From NCBI GenBank assembly GCA_963738445.1, contig CAVTWS010000006.1:62001-126000 (forward strand): DNA of 64,000 bases. The letters run 5' to 3'. Source of the stretch: CAVTWS01 sp963738445 (GTDB taxonomy: Bacteria > Actinomycetota > Acidimicrobiia > Acidimicrobiales > SHLQ01). The notes beneath the pieces are model-generated. The model was not told the origin of the DNA, did not search any database, and saw nothing but the letters and a program-made list of their open reading frames with translations. Position numbers and translations under genes: made by a program. Shown one piece after another: positions 24,102 through 33,400 of this stretch (position 1 is the first letter of the stretch; each line of letters starts with the position of its first letter).

Positions 24102-25283
24102 TCAGCGGGATCGGGCGACCGGCGCCTGGTCGTCGGCGGGGTCCCAGCCACGAAGATCGGCGAGCCGGGAATCGTTGGAGAACATCGACACGATCGGCAG
24201 GTTCAGCCCGACCCGGCGCTGGAGCTGGCGGACTTCGAGCTCCTCGTCCCACAGCACCAGGGTCACGACGAGCCCCGCGGCGCCGGCGCGCGCGGTGCGA
24301 CCCGAGCGGTGCAGGTAGCTCTTGTGGTCCTGCGGCGGGTCGTAGTGGATGACCACGTCCACATCGTCGACGTGGATGCCTCGGGCGGCGACGTCGGTCG
24401 CCACCATCACCGGGAGTTTGCCGGCGTGGAAATCGGCCAGCGCCTTCTCCCGCAAGCTCTGGCGGAGGTCGCCGTGGATCGCGGCGGCCGCGACCCCTTC
24501 GGCCTCCAACGCCTTGGCGAGCTTGTCGGCGCCCCATTTGGTGCGGGTGAACATGATCGTGCGTATCTGGTTGCGGGCGATGGACGCCGCCAGTTTGGCC
24601 TTGTCCATCTCGTGGACGAGAACGAAGCGGTGCACCATCTCGTCGACCATCTGCGACTTCGACTCGACCTCGTGCTGTACGGGATCGTGCTGATACCGCT
24701 CCACGAGGGCGTGCACCGCCCCGTCGAGGGTCGCCGAGAACAGCAGCGTCTGGTGCGAGCGCTTCACCCGCCGCAGGATCCATTCCACCTGGGGCAGGAA
24801 TCCCATGTCGGCCATGCGGTCGGCCTCGTCGATGACCACCCGCTCGATCCGCTGCAGGTCGATGACCTTGCGTTCGAGCAGGTCGATCATGCGGCCCGGG
24901 GTGGCGACGACGAGGTCGATGCCGCGCCCGATCTCGGCGATCTGCTTCTCGATCGGCGCGCCACCGTAGATGGCGGCGACCGCGAGATTGCGGGCGTCGG
25001 CGAGGACCGCCAGCTCCTTGCGGACCTGCGTGGCGAGCTCCCTCGTGGGCACCAGCACCAGTCCGCGAGGCTCGTGGACGTCGCCCTCCTCCAGGTTCTG
25101 GACGAGGGGCACGCCGAAGGCGAGGGTCTTTCCCGACCCCGTCTTGGCCTTGCCGCAGACGTCGCGTCCGGCCAGGGCATCGGGGATGGTCAGGGTTTGG
25201 ATGGCGAACGGAGACTCGATGCCCTTGGCGGCCAGAGCCGCCACCAGGTCATCGGCAACTCCGAGGTCGGCGAAGGTGGTCAT
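24102..25283 (-). CDS. DEAD-box RNA helicase
   Basis: The 393-residue protein contains the full helicase core: Q motif (PFAIQTLTI), motif I AKTGSGKT, Ib and GG, motif II VIDEADRMADMGF, motif III SAT, and motif VI HRSGRTARAG. It is a short RhlE/DeaD-like enzyme with almost no C-terminal extension. It would unwind RNA during ribosome assembly or mRNA turnover. Its start overlaps the stop of the alkyltransferase-like gene by four bases (ATGA), indicating a coupled operon. Confidence 0.92.
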   Translation of the reverse strand: MTTFADLGVADDLVAALAAKGIESPFAIQTLTIPDALAGRDVCGKAKTGSGKTLAFGVPLVQNLEEGDVHEPRGLVLVPTRELATQVRKELAVLADARNLAVAAIYGGAPIEKQIAEIGRGIDLVVATPGRMIDLLERKVIDLQRIERVVIDEADRMADMGFLPQVEWILRRVKRSHQTLLFSATLDGAVHALVERYQHDPVQHEVESKSQMVDEMVHRFVLVHEMDKAKLAASIARNQIRTIMFTRTKWGADKLAKALEAEGVAAAAIHGDLRQSLREKALADFHAGKLPVMVATDVAARGIHVDDVDVVIHYDPPQDHKSYLHRSGRTARAGAAGLVVTLVLWDEELEVRQLQRRVGLNLPIVSMFSNDSRLADLRGWDPADDQAPVARSR

Positions 25284-25582
25284 GATGTTTGTCGGGTCCT
25301 CATCGGCACGCGATTGGTCGTGAGCACGACACCCTCGGCTCGAAGCCGTTCGGCGTGCTCGGTTTCGTGGCCGGGTACCAGCCGGCCGCTGGCGGCCACC
25401 ACCCGCCACCAGGGAAGAGTGCCGCCGGACAGCCGCAGGTGGTTGCCCACGGCCCGGGCCGCACCCGGAAAGCCCGCCTCGGCCGCCACCTCGCCGTAGG
25501 TCACGATCTCACCGGGTTCGATGGCCGTGATCACGGCCTCGACGGCATCCGCGAACTCAGGCCCGGCCGCCACCGCAATCAC
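25280..25582 (-). CDS. alkyltransferase-like protein (ATL, MGMT family without catalytic Cys)
   Basis: The 100-residue protein is the DNA-binding domain of O6-alkylguanine alkyltransferase. YGEVAAEAGFPGAARAVGNHL contributes the helix-turn-helix and arginine finger. The active-site PCHR is replaced by PWWRVV (Trp for Cys), the hallmark of ATL proteins that flag O6-alkylguanine for nucleotide excision repair. The GTG start overlaps the cyclase stop (GTGA). Confidence 0.85.
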   Translation of the reverse strand: MIAVAAGPEFADAVEAVITAIEPGEIVTYGEVAAEAGFPGAARAVGNHLRLSGGTLPWWRVVAASGRLVPGHETEHAERLRAEGVVLTTNRVPMRTRQTS

Positions 25583-26121
25583 GTGTGTTTGCCCAGACGG
25601 ACGAGCTCGATCGGATCGGGGAATCCGGGGACACTCCGCGAGCCGATGCCCTCGCGCCGAGAGTTGACCAGAACCCACGCCGACGCGTCGACCGGGGCGA
25701 TGATCTCGTGCGGTTGGGCGACATCGCACAGGCGGGCGGCGAGGTTCACGGGGCCACCGATGTAGTCGTCGCCCTCGAAGAGCAGCACCGGGCCGGCAGC
25801 GATGCCGGCCCGCAGGGTGAGCTCGCAATCGCTCGCATCGATGCCGTCCTCCATCTCCACCACGGCGTCGATGAGCTCTTCGGTATCGATGCCGACGAGC
25901 ATGGCGCCGTCGCCGAGCCACTTGGCGACGCGAACGCCGCGTCGGCCGGCGACGTCACGCACGACGGCCCGGAAGATGCGCAGCACCTCGACGGCGGCGT
26001 CGTCGCCGTTCATCTCGGTATATGAGGTGAACCCGGACAGATCGATGAACGCGAAGGCGCGCTCGATCCTCATGCCTTGGCGATCCTTGGTCGACACCGC
26101 GCCGGCCAGCTCGGTCACCAT
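25579..26121 (-). CDS. class III adenylate/guanylate cyclase catalytic-domain protein
   Basis: The 180-residue protein is a single class III cyclase domain. FIDLSGFTSYTE supplies the first metal Asp, VAKWLGDGAMLVG the substrate Lys and second Asp, and GGPVNLAARL the transition-state Asn and Arg. All key residues appear present, so it may make cAMP or cGMP as a homodimer. There is no sensor or membrane domain. GAGG precedes the ATG. It heads a coupled run with an ATL protein, a helicase and, 50 bp further on, a DNA methylase, an odd partner set for a cyclase. Confidence 0.85.
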   Translation of the reverse strand: MVTELAGAVSTKDRQGMRIERAFAFIDLSGFTSYTEMNGDDAAVEVLRIFRAVVRDVAGRRGVRVAKWLGDGAMLVGIDTEELIDAVVEMEDGIDASDCELTLRAGIAAGPVLLFEGDDYIGGPVNLAARLCDVAQPHEIIAPVDASAWVLVNSRREGIGSRSVPGFPDPIELVRLGKHT

Positions 26122-26266
26122 GTGACCTCACCGCCTGCAGTGCCGACACGCTCGACCGGGATCGCCACGGTCGTATTCGGTCGTTGTACTCGCTTCACAG
26201 TACGTTCACCGTATCTGGCCGGCCGCCCGACGTGGCGGAATCGGCCACTCGGGCGGGCCGGGCGCC

Positions 26267-26272
26267 TACCGT
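26267..26272 (+). promoter_or_regulatory. -10 element TACCGT, leaderless
   Basis: TACCGT ends six bases before the GTG at 26279, fixing the start of the serine-hydrolase gene. The 157-bp gap to the divergent cyclase also holds a GTACT/AGTAC inverted repeat near 26180. Confidence 0.45.
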
Positions 26273-26278
26273 GGTCGG

Positions 26279-27181
26279 GTGCACGCGCTGGAGCAGGTGG
26301 CCACGTGGCCCGTCGATCGGGCTGCAGCGGCTGTGGTGGCGGCCGATGGCCGGATGGTCGCCACGGCCGGTGACACCGACGCATTGTTCGAGCTGACGTC
26401 GGTGACCAAACTCCTGACCGCCGCCGCGGTCCACCTCGCCATCGACGAGGAATGCCTGACCTTGGACCAGGCGGTGCTCGAGAACACCGCGACCGTCGCC
26501 GACCTGCTCGCGCACGCCGCCGGCCTCGGACCCGACGGCGAGGTCCTGGCCCGCCCCCGGACGCGCCGCATCTATTCGAACGCCGGGTACGAGCGGCTGG
26601 CCCAGCTCGTCGAGTCGTCGACCGGTTTCGACTTCCCGGACTACCTGACCGAGGGGATCCTCCGACCGGCGGGCATGACGACGACCGAGCTGCCGGGATC
26701 GGCCGCGTCCGGCGCGCGATCGACCGTGGCCGACCTCGCCCGGCTCGTCCCGGTCCTCGCCGGGCCCGGAGTGCTGTCAGCAGACGCGCGGGCCCGGCTC
26801 ACCTCGCCCCACCTCCCCGAGTTGGCCGGCGTGCTGCCGGGCTTCGGCCGCCAGGACCCCAACCCTTGGGGCCTCGGGCCCGAGCTCAAGGGCGGCAAGG
26901 CGCCCCACTGGACCGGCAGTCTGAACTCACCCACCACCTTCGGGCACTTCGGACAGTCCGGCACGTTCTGGTGGTTCGACCCCGTCGTCGGCGCCGCTCT
27001 CGTCGCCCTCAGCAATCGACCCTTCGGCCCCTGGTGCGCCACTCTCTGGCCCGCCCTCAGCGACGCCGTCGTCACCGACATCGTCGCCCACGGCGACATC
27101 AGCGACATCGTCGCCCACGGCGACATCAGCGACATCGTCGCCCACGGCGGCATCACCGGCATCGACGAAGTCGCCGGGTAG
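26279..27181 (+). CDS. class C beta-lactamase-fold serine hydrolase
   Basis: The 300-residue protein has the SxxK motif as SVTK near residue 41, the YxN motif as YSNAGY near 99, and a third motif region GHFGQSG. It lacks a signal peptide, so it is probably a cytoplasmic esterase or peptidase rather than a resistance enzyme. The C-terminus contains three copies of DIVAHGDIS, encoded by a 27-bp tandem repeat, before a short tail. The last 255 bp overlap the 3' end of the convergent lgt gene. Confidence 0.85.
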   Translation: MHALEQVATWPVDRAAAAVVAADGRMVATAGDTDALFELTSVTKLLTAAAVHLAIDEECLTLDQAVLENTATVADLLAHAAGLGPDGEVLARPRTRRIYSNAGYERLAQLVESSTGFDFPDYLTEGILRPAGMTTTELPGSAASGARSTVADLARLVPVLAGPGVLSADARARLTSPHLPELAGVLPGFGRQDPNPWGLGPELKGGKAPHWTGSLNSPTTFGHFGQSGTFWWFDPVVGAALVALSNRPFGPWCATLWPALSDAVVTDIVAHGDISDIVAHGDISDIVAHGGITGIDEVAG

Positions 27182-27994
27182 CGGCGCCGGAGGTTCGCTC
27201 CGCAGCTTGGCCCTCACCAGCACGGCGACGCCGACCACCATGGCCAGCAGGCTGGTCCAGATGTTGATGCGGACGCCGAGGATCTCGTTGGCGAAGTCGA
27301 TGCGCATGGCTTCGATCCAGAGGCGTCCCGTGGCGTAGCCGAACAGGTAGACGTAGATGAGCCGACCACGAGGGACGATCCGGCGGCGGTCCAGCAGGAT
27401 CAACGTCCCGCACAGGGCCAGGTTCCACAAGCTCTCGTAGAGGAACGTGGGATGGAACGTGTCCTCGGCGAGATGCTCCGCGGGGCGGTAGCGCTGGTCG
27501 ATCTCGAGACCCCACGGAAGGTCGGTCGGACCGCCGAACAGCTCCTGGTTGAACCAGTTGCCCACCCGCCCGATCGCCTGGGCGAGCGGGAGGGCCGGGG
27601 CGAGCGAGTCGAGCACGTCGCCGACGCGGCTGGTGCGTCGACGGATCAACCACACCCCCACCAAGATGCCGGCGAGCATGCCTCCGGGCACACCGAGGCC
27701 GCCCTCCCACACCTTCACGATGTCCCCGGGACGGTCCTCGAACCGGCTCCAGTCCGTGATCACGTGGTAGAGCCGAGCCCCTACCAGACCGGCCGGGACG
27801 GCCCAGACCGCAGCGGCCGAGATGTCGTCGGGGCCACCTCCCCGCTCGCTCCACCGCTTCTGGGCCAGCCCCACCGCGGCAAGGACCCCGAGGGCGATCA
27901 TCAACCCGTAGTACCGCAGGTTCAGCGGGCCGATCTCGAGTTGCTTCGAACCCGGGCTGGGGATGGACGCGACAAGCGTCTGCAGGTGATGCAT
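26927..27994 (-). CDS. lgt: phosphatidylglycerol-prolipoprotein diacylglyceryl transferase
   Basis: The 355-residue integral membrane enzyme attaches diacylglycerol to the lipobox cysteine of prolipoproteins. It has about seven helices, the GGLGVPGG motif region and the signature RVGNWFNQELFGGPTDLPWG. The first 270 residues match the usual length. A C-terminal acidic tail contains copies of ADVAVGDDV and is read from the antisense strand of the 27-bp repeat in the convergent hydrolase gene. A strong ribosome site is not seen; the ATG at 27994 is the first before the membrane domain. Clients in the window include the lipoprotein protease at 40413. Confidence 0.93.
   Translation of the reverse strand: MHHLQTLVASIPSPGSKQLEIGPLNLRYYGLMIALGVLAAVGLAQKRWSERGGGPDDISAAAVWAVPAGLVGARLYHVITDWSRFEDRPGDIVKVWEGGLGVPGGMLAGILVGVWLIRRRTSRVGDVLDSLAPALPLAQAIGRVGNWFNQELFGGPTDLPWGLEIDQRYRPAEHLAEDTFHPTFLYESLWNLALCGTLILLDRRRIVPRGRLIYVYLFGYATGRLWIEAMRIDFANEILGVRINIWTSLLAMVVGVAVLVRAKLRSEPPAPLPGDFVDAGDAAVGDDVADVAVGDDVADVAVGDDVGDDGVAEGGPESGAPGAEGSIAEGDESGADDGVEPPERAGLSEVPEGGG
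27077..27157. repeat. 27-bp tandem repeat, three units, coding on both strands
   Basis: Three consecutive 27-bp units encode DIVAHGDIS on the plus strand and, in lgt, a nine-residue unit related to ADVAVGDDV on the minus strand. The third unit has a few substitutions. Confidence 0.9.
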
Positions 27995-28183
27995 CACGGG
28001 GCGACAGTAACCCCTACGGAGCACGGCGGGATTCCCGCGGCGCCGAGAAGCGTCGGCCGGGATTCCCGGGCACGTCGTCATTTTGGTCGGTGTTTGGTCC
28101 GATGGAGTTGGGTGGACCGTGTGGTCACCGTACGAGAAGCAGGCGGCCCCGAGCCGCGACCAGCCCGTGACGGGCGAACCGGG

Positions 28184-28504
28184 ATGACGAGCGCGCTCCT
28201 CGCCTTCGCCGGCGCATCCTCGTTCACCGTGGGCGGCATGTTCATGAAGCCCACCCACGGTCTGACCCGACCGATCCCCACCGCCGCGGTCGTCGCGCTG
28301 TTCGCCCTCGGCATGTACTTCACCGCCCGCCTCATCCAGCGGGGCGGTGATGTCGGTCCGGCCTATCTCGCCGTGGTCGGGTTGGAGACAGTGCTGGCGT
28401 TCGTGCTCGGCGTGATCGTGTTCGGCGACGAGGTGACCCCCATCCGGCTGATCGCGGTCGCCCTGCTCCTGATCGGCACGCTGCTGCTCGGCCCTGCTAC
28501 CTGA
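28184..28504 (+). CDS. small four-helix membrane protein, SMR/EamA-like
   Basis: The 106-residue hydrophobic protein has four predicted membrane helices: TSALLAFAGASSFTVGGMFM, TAAVVALFALGMYFTARLI, AYLAVVGLETVLAFVLGVIV, and LIAVALLLIGTLLL. The last helix pair (FGDEVTPIRLIAVALLLIG) is typical of small multidrug-resistance and EamA-type transporters. The Glu in helix 1 that carries protons in SMR exporters is not obvious. The start lacks a strong ribosome site. Function: probable small-molecule transport, uncertain. Confidence 0.7.
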   Translation: MTSALLAFAGASSFTVGGMFMKPTHGLTRPIPTAAVVALFALGMYFTARLIQRGGDVGPAYLAVVGLETVLAFVLGVIVFGDEVTPIRLIAVALLLIGTLLLGPAT

Positions 28505-28531
28505 CCTGCAGCGGCCGGTGAGTCGACGCGC

Positions 28532-30316
28532 TCAGGCGCCGAGTTGGGCCGCGTCGAGGGCGAACAACGTGTCCGCGCCCGCACAGACGGCCGGCTCGAG
28601 GCCCACCACCGCGGGCAGGATCTGCTCGCCGTAGAAGCGGGCCACGGTGACCTTGGCGGCAAGGTACGGATCGGACGGAGTCGTCGAACCCGCTGACGCA
28701 GCCACGGCGGCCCGGGCGTGGACCCAGCCGCCGGCGAGCAGTCCGAGCATGCGCAGGAACGGGGTCGCCCCGGCGAGCGCCTGGTTCGGGTCGGCGGACC
28801 CGTGGGCGAGGAGCCATTCGATGCTGCGCCGCGCCGCCGCCAACGCCTCGTCGTAACGATCTGAGAACGAGCCGAGTGCGGTCCCGAGGGACCGGGCTGC
28901 CGCGCCCGCCGCTTCGACCTCGGCCAGGAAATCGCCGATGACCCCGCCCGAGCGCATGGGCAGCTTGCGGCCCACGAGATCGATGGCCTGGATGCCGTTG
29001 GTGCCCTCGTAGATCGGTGGTATCCGGGCATCACGGAAGTGCTGGGCGGCACCCGTCTCCTCGATGTACCCCATGCCGCCGTGGATCTGCAGCCCGAGGG
29101 ACGTGAGCTCGACCGCGATCTCGGTGCACCAGCCCTTCGAAATCGGGGTGAGCAGGGCGACGCGCTCGTCGTGGCGCGCCCGGAGGTCCGCGTCGGAGCC
29201 GTGATGAGCGAGGTCAGTGGCGACGGCGTTGGCGTAGAGGATGCCGCGCATGGCTTCGATGTGCGCGCGCATGGTCAGCAACATCCGCCGGACGTCGGCG
29301 TGGTCGATGATGGGCGACGGTCCGGTCGGGGCGCCGACGGCGCGGCCTTGCCGCCGCTCCTGGGCAAAGGCCAACGCCTGCTGATACGACCGTTCGCTGA
29401 GGGCCAGGCCCTCCAGCCCGACGGACAGGCGCGCGTTGTTCATCATGGTGAACATGTACCGCATGCCCTGGTTCTCTTCGCCGATCAGGTACCCGATTGC
29501 GGAGTCGTAGGACATGACGCAGGTGGGGCTGGCATGGAGACCCATCTTGTGTTCGAGGGAAACGGCCTGCAGCGCGTTACGGGTGGCGGGGCGACCGTCG
29601 TCGTCGAGCAGGAATTTCGGCACCACGAAACACGAGATCCCCTTGGTTCCCGCCGGGGCGGCGGGCGTGCGGGCCAGGACGAGGTGCACGATGTTCTCGG
29701 TCAGATCCTGCTCGCCGTAGGAGATGAAGATCTTCTGGCCGGTGATGAGGTACGTACCGTCGCCCACTGGTTCGGCCTTGGCCCGAAGGGCGCCGACATC
29801 GGAGCCGGCGTCGGGTTCGGTCAGGTTCATCGTGCCCGACCACTCGCCGGTCACCATCTTCGGGAGCCACGTCTCCCGCAGGATCTCCGAGCCGTGGTGG
29901 GACAACATGTCGATCGCCCCCTGGGTGAGCAGCGGGCACAGGGAGAACGCCATCGACGCGGTCGACAGCATCTCCTGGATGGCCAGGCCCACGGTCCACG
30001 GGAACCCGCCCCCGCCGTACGCAGGATCGAACGGCACGCCGCCCCAACCGGCATCGACCATCTGGCGGTAGGCGGCCGGGAAGCCCTCGGGCGTGGTCAC
30101 CTCGCCGGGTCCGGTGAGGCGGCTCCCCTGCGTGTCACCGACCCGGTTGAGCGGTGCGACGACATCGGCCATGAACTTGCCCGCCTCCTCGAGCACCGCC
30201 GCCACCGTCTCGATGTCGGCGTGGCCGAACTCGGGCTGCGCGGCGACCGCGGCGTAGTCGGTGAGGTGCTCGATGGTGAAACGGATGTCACGGAGGGGAG
30301 GTCGGTAGTCGCTCAC
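28532..30316 (-). CDS. acyl-CoA dehydrogenase, long (about 600-residue) subfamily
   Basis: The 594-residue flavoenzyme introduces the alpha-beta double bond in acyl-CoAs. It shows MNLTEPDAGSDVGALRAKA, TGQKIFISYGEQD, and the C-terminal LQIHGGMGYIEETGAAQHFRD segment containing the catalytic-base region. The extra C-terminal domain of about 130 residues is typical of the FadE5/AcdX-like subfamily with broad chain length. The GTG at 30316 is supported by TAGCCT six bases upstream (leaderless). Confidence 0.93.
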   Translation of the reverse strand: MSDYRPPLRDIRFTIEHLTDYAAVAAQPEFGHADIETVAAVLEEAGKFMADVVAPLNRVGDTQGSRLTGPGEVTTPEGFPAAYRQMVDAGWGGVPFDPAYGGGGFPWTVGLAIQEMLSTASMAFSLCPLLTQGAIDMLSHHGSEILRETWLPKMVTGEWSGTMNLTEPDAGSDVGALRAKAEPVGDGTYLITGQKIFISYGEQDLTENIVHLVLARTPAAPAGTKGISCFVVPKFLLDDDGRPATRNALQAVSLEHKMGLHASPTCVMSYDSAIGYLIGEENQGMRYMFTMMNNARLSVGLEGLALSERSYQQALAFAQERRQGRAVGAPTGPSPIIDHADVRRMLLTMRAHIEAMRGILYANAVATDLAHHGSDADLRARHDERVALLTPISKGWCTEIAVELTSLGLQIHGGMGYIEETGAAQHFRDARIPPIYEGTNGIQAIDLVGRKLPMRSGGVIGDFLAEVEAAGAAARSLGTALGSFSDRYDEALAAARRSIEWLLAHGSADPNQALAGATPFLRMLGLLAGGWVHARAAVAASAGSTTPSDPYLAAKVTVARFYGEQILPAVVGLEPAVCAGADTLFALDAAQLGA

Positions 30317-30322
30317 GGATCC

Positions 30323-30328
30323 AGGCTA
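30323..30328 (-). promoter_or_regulatory. -10 element TAGCCT, leaderless
   Basis: On the minus strand TAGCCT stands six bases before the GTG at 30316 of the acyl-CoA dehydrogenase gene. Confidence 0.45.
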
Positions 30329-30360
30329 CCCATGGGTCATCGTGGCGTCACGGGTCGGCC

Positions 30361-30389
30361 TTGTCCACCGGAACAACACGGTCTACGGT
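30361..30389 (+). promoter_or_regulatory. promoter TTGTCC-17-TACGGT
   Basis: A -35 TTGTCC and a -10 TACGGT are separated by 17 bases, about 33 bases before the start of the large secreted-protein gene, which has its own GGGGAG ribosome site. Confidence 0.5.
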
Positions 30390-30422
30390 GTCGTTGGGCG
30401 AATAGATATGGGGAGTCACGTC

Positions 30423-33400
30423 ATGCGCGCGCGGTTGACGATTGGCGGAGCCGGGCTGGTCAAGGGGGCGGTGATCGCGGCTATCGCGGCGACGCTGCTC
30501 GCGGTGATTCCCGGGGCCGAGGGCCAGAACCAGCCCGGGTGGTACGTCACGGCCTGGGTGCCACCTGCGCCGCCGGCGCTCTTCAGCAGGTCGGCGGCCT
30601 TCGACGGCAGCCGGGCCGTGGTCGGGGCGCCGTTCGCCATCGAGCGCAGCCGCTTCGGGCCGTGGGAAGGTCGGCTCGTCACCTACGAACCGCAGCCCGA
30701 CGGCACCTGGGCCTCCACCGCCGTGCTCGCTCCTCCGTCCGGCATGGATCCGATCGGGTACGGCACGCAGGTCGTGGCCGAGCCGGGCCGAGTCGTGGTG
30801 TCCAACGCTCCGGAGGACGCCAGCCCGCAGCTCGCGGTGCTCGACGGTGCCGATCTGGCGGCGACCGTGATCGCCCTCCCCGTCGAACCGGGCGGCTACG
30901 TATCGCACCTCGACCTCGACGGTGATCGGATCGTCGCCAGCACCGGACCAACCCCACAGGTGCTGGTGATCGAACGCGCCCCGGATGGAACCTGGTCGTC
31001 CACGGCGCTCCCCGGCGCCGGTGACTCGCCGTCGTTTGCGGGCTCGTTCGGATTGGCAGCCGAGGGCGACCTCGTGGTCTCCACCGACTTGGACGACACC
31101 GCGGTCCTCTGGACCCGGACCACCGAAGGTTGGGTACAAAGCACCATCACCCAACCGGGAGAGCCCCTCGGCTCCGTCGCCATCGTCGGCCGGGAGCTCT
31201 TCACCTTGTCCGTGACCGACGCCGGCCAACTCACCCGACACTGGACCGCCGAAAACTCCGGTGTGTGGTCGAGCACGACCCTGAACACCCAACCGCACAC
31301 CGGGTCGTGGGGGCTGGCGGCCGCCGACGGCATCGTCGCGACCGATCGACTCGTCCTGACCCGCCAGGCCGATGGCTCGTGGACTGCCGAGCCCATCCAA
31401 GGCCCCGCAGACATCCCGGCATCCCTGCGTCTCGTATCCAACGGTGACTACGGGGGCGGACCGCTCCTGTTCGTCGCCGACTCGAGCGCTGCGCTCGTCG
31501 TCGTCGAACGCACCGACACACCGCCCGACTTCTCCACGTCTCCTCCGCTGACCGGACGCATCGTCACCGACCTCGATCTCGACGGTGTTGCCGACCCCGA
31601 CGAGCCGGGCCGGGCGGGCCTGGAGCTGCGCATCGACAGCACTCAGTCGTTCGACCTGGGACGTGCGCAGTCTGGTTCCGACGGTTCGTTCTCCTTCGCC
31701 GGCACCTCGCCGTTCACGTGCTACCGGGTGACCGTGGTGTCGCCCGACCCTGTGCTCGCATCGTTCGACGAAGGCACCGACGGTCCACAAGCGGCAATCG
31801 TGAACGACCGATGCACCACCGGGGTGGCGTCGTTGCGTCCGATCACCGTCGCGGTCGCCGACGCATCGGCCCGCCTCGACCTCTCCGCGGCCGGGTTCCC
31901 CGTCGCCTCCGACGGCACCGTCGTCGTCAGCCCGACGCGCGAGCTCGGCCAACCCGGTGTCACGCTCAGGATCGTCACGCCGGAGGCCGGCGGGTACCGC
32001 TCGGAGACCATCACCGCGACCGCCGACCTCCAGCGCAGTGTTCGCGGGATCGCCGTCCAAGGCGATCGCATCGCCGTCACCGAGTACCCCGGCACGGGCT
32101 CCGACGGTCATGTCCGCATCTACGACCGCACCGCCACGGGATGGGCCGAGACCCGCGTCACCATCCCCGCCGCGCCTTCGCTCGACATCGGGACCTCGAT
32201 CGCTCTCGACGGCGACCGCATCGTGGTCGGCGCCTTCGACGTGAGCTACATCGGAGGGGCGACCTACGTCCTCGATCGGTCCGCCGACGGTTCGTGGGCC
32301 GTCACCTCCCTCCCCGATCCGGGCCACGTCAGCGGCTACCTCGGCAACGACGTCGACGTCAGCGGCGACCGGCTGATCGTCGCCGTGGGTTCAACCGGCG
32401 CAGGCGCTCCGTTCGGCGCCTACCTGTACGAGCGGGCCGCCGACGGCTCGTGGTCCTGGCGCTGGCTGGCGGCCGACGGTCAGATGTTCGGGCAGACCAG
32501 CGTGGCGATCGACGGCGACCTCGCCGCGATGAGCGGCAGCGGCGTGGCCGTGTTCTCGCTCGGCGACGGCACGTGGCCCAAGGCCACCCAGGCCCACGGG
32601 GTCCGCACGGGATCGCTCGACATCGACGGTGGTCGGGTGTTCTCCGATGCCGGCATTGTCCAGCCCGGGAGTGAGGGCCGGTGGACGGTGTCGTGGTTCG
32701 CCCAGCCCTTCGACGCTTACACCACGCCGCAGGTCGTCGCCCTCTCCGGCACGACAGCCGTCATGGCCCAGAACGGCACGCTGTACCGGGTCGACCTCGG
32801 CGAGGCGCCCGCCCCGGCACCGCCGGCGACCGTGGGTGGCCGGGTGTGGTACGACGACGACCGAGACGGCTTCCAGGACCCCTCCGAGAGCGGTGTGCCC
32901 GGGCTCGGCGTGCACCTGCTCGACCCGTCGTCGCCGTTCGGCGCCGCCGAGCTCGCCGCGGTGGAGACCGACGACGATGGCGGCTACCAGTTCGACGGCC
33001 TCGATGGCGCCCGCTGCACGACCGTGGTGATCGATGTGCCGTTCGCCTTTCCCGACCAGTGGACCGAGTCACCGATCGATGTGGGCTCCGACGACACCAC
33101 GGACAGCGACGGCACCCGGACCACCATCTGCCCCGCCGTCGACGGCACCGTCGTCGACCACGATGCCGGCCTGATCCGGCCCCAGGCCGCGCCGCCAAGG
33201 CTTGGCTCGATCACGTCACGAGCCTGGTCCGACACCGACGCCGACGGCGTTCAAGACGACAGCGAGCCCGGGCTCGAGGGCGTGGAGATCGGTCTGTTCG
33301 ATCCCGAAGGCCGGCCCGTCGCGTCGGGCTTCGCCGTCGCCGACGGCACGGTCGACTTCGACAACCTGCCCGTCGACGCCTGCTACGAGATGAGGGTCGT

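Noticed and set aside
30348..32327. Long minus-strand frame opposite the secreted protein
   Set aside because: The plus strand has promoter, ribosome site, signal peptide and repeats; the minus frame is Arg/Gly-rich without motifs.
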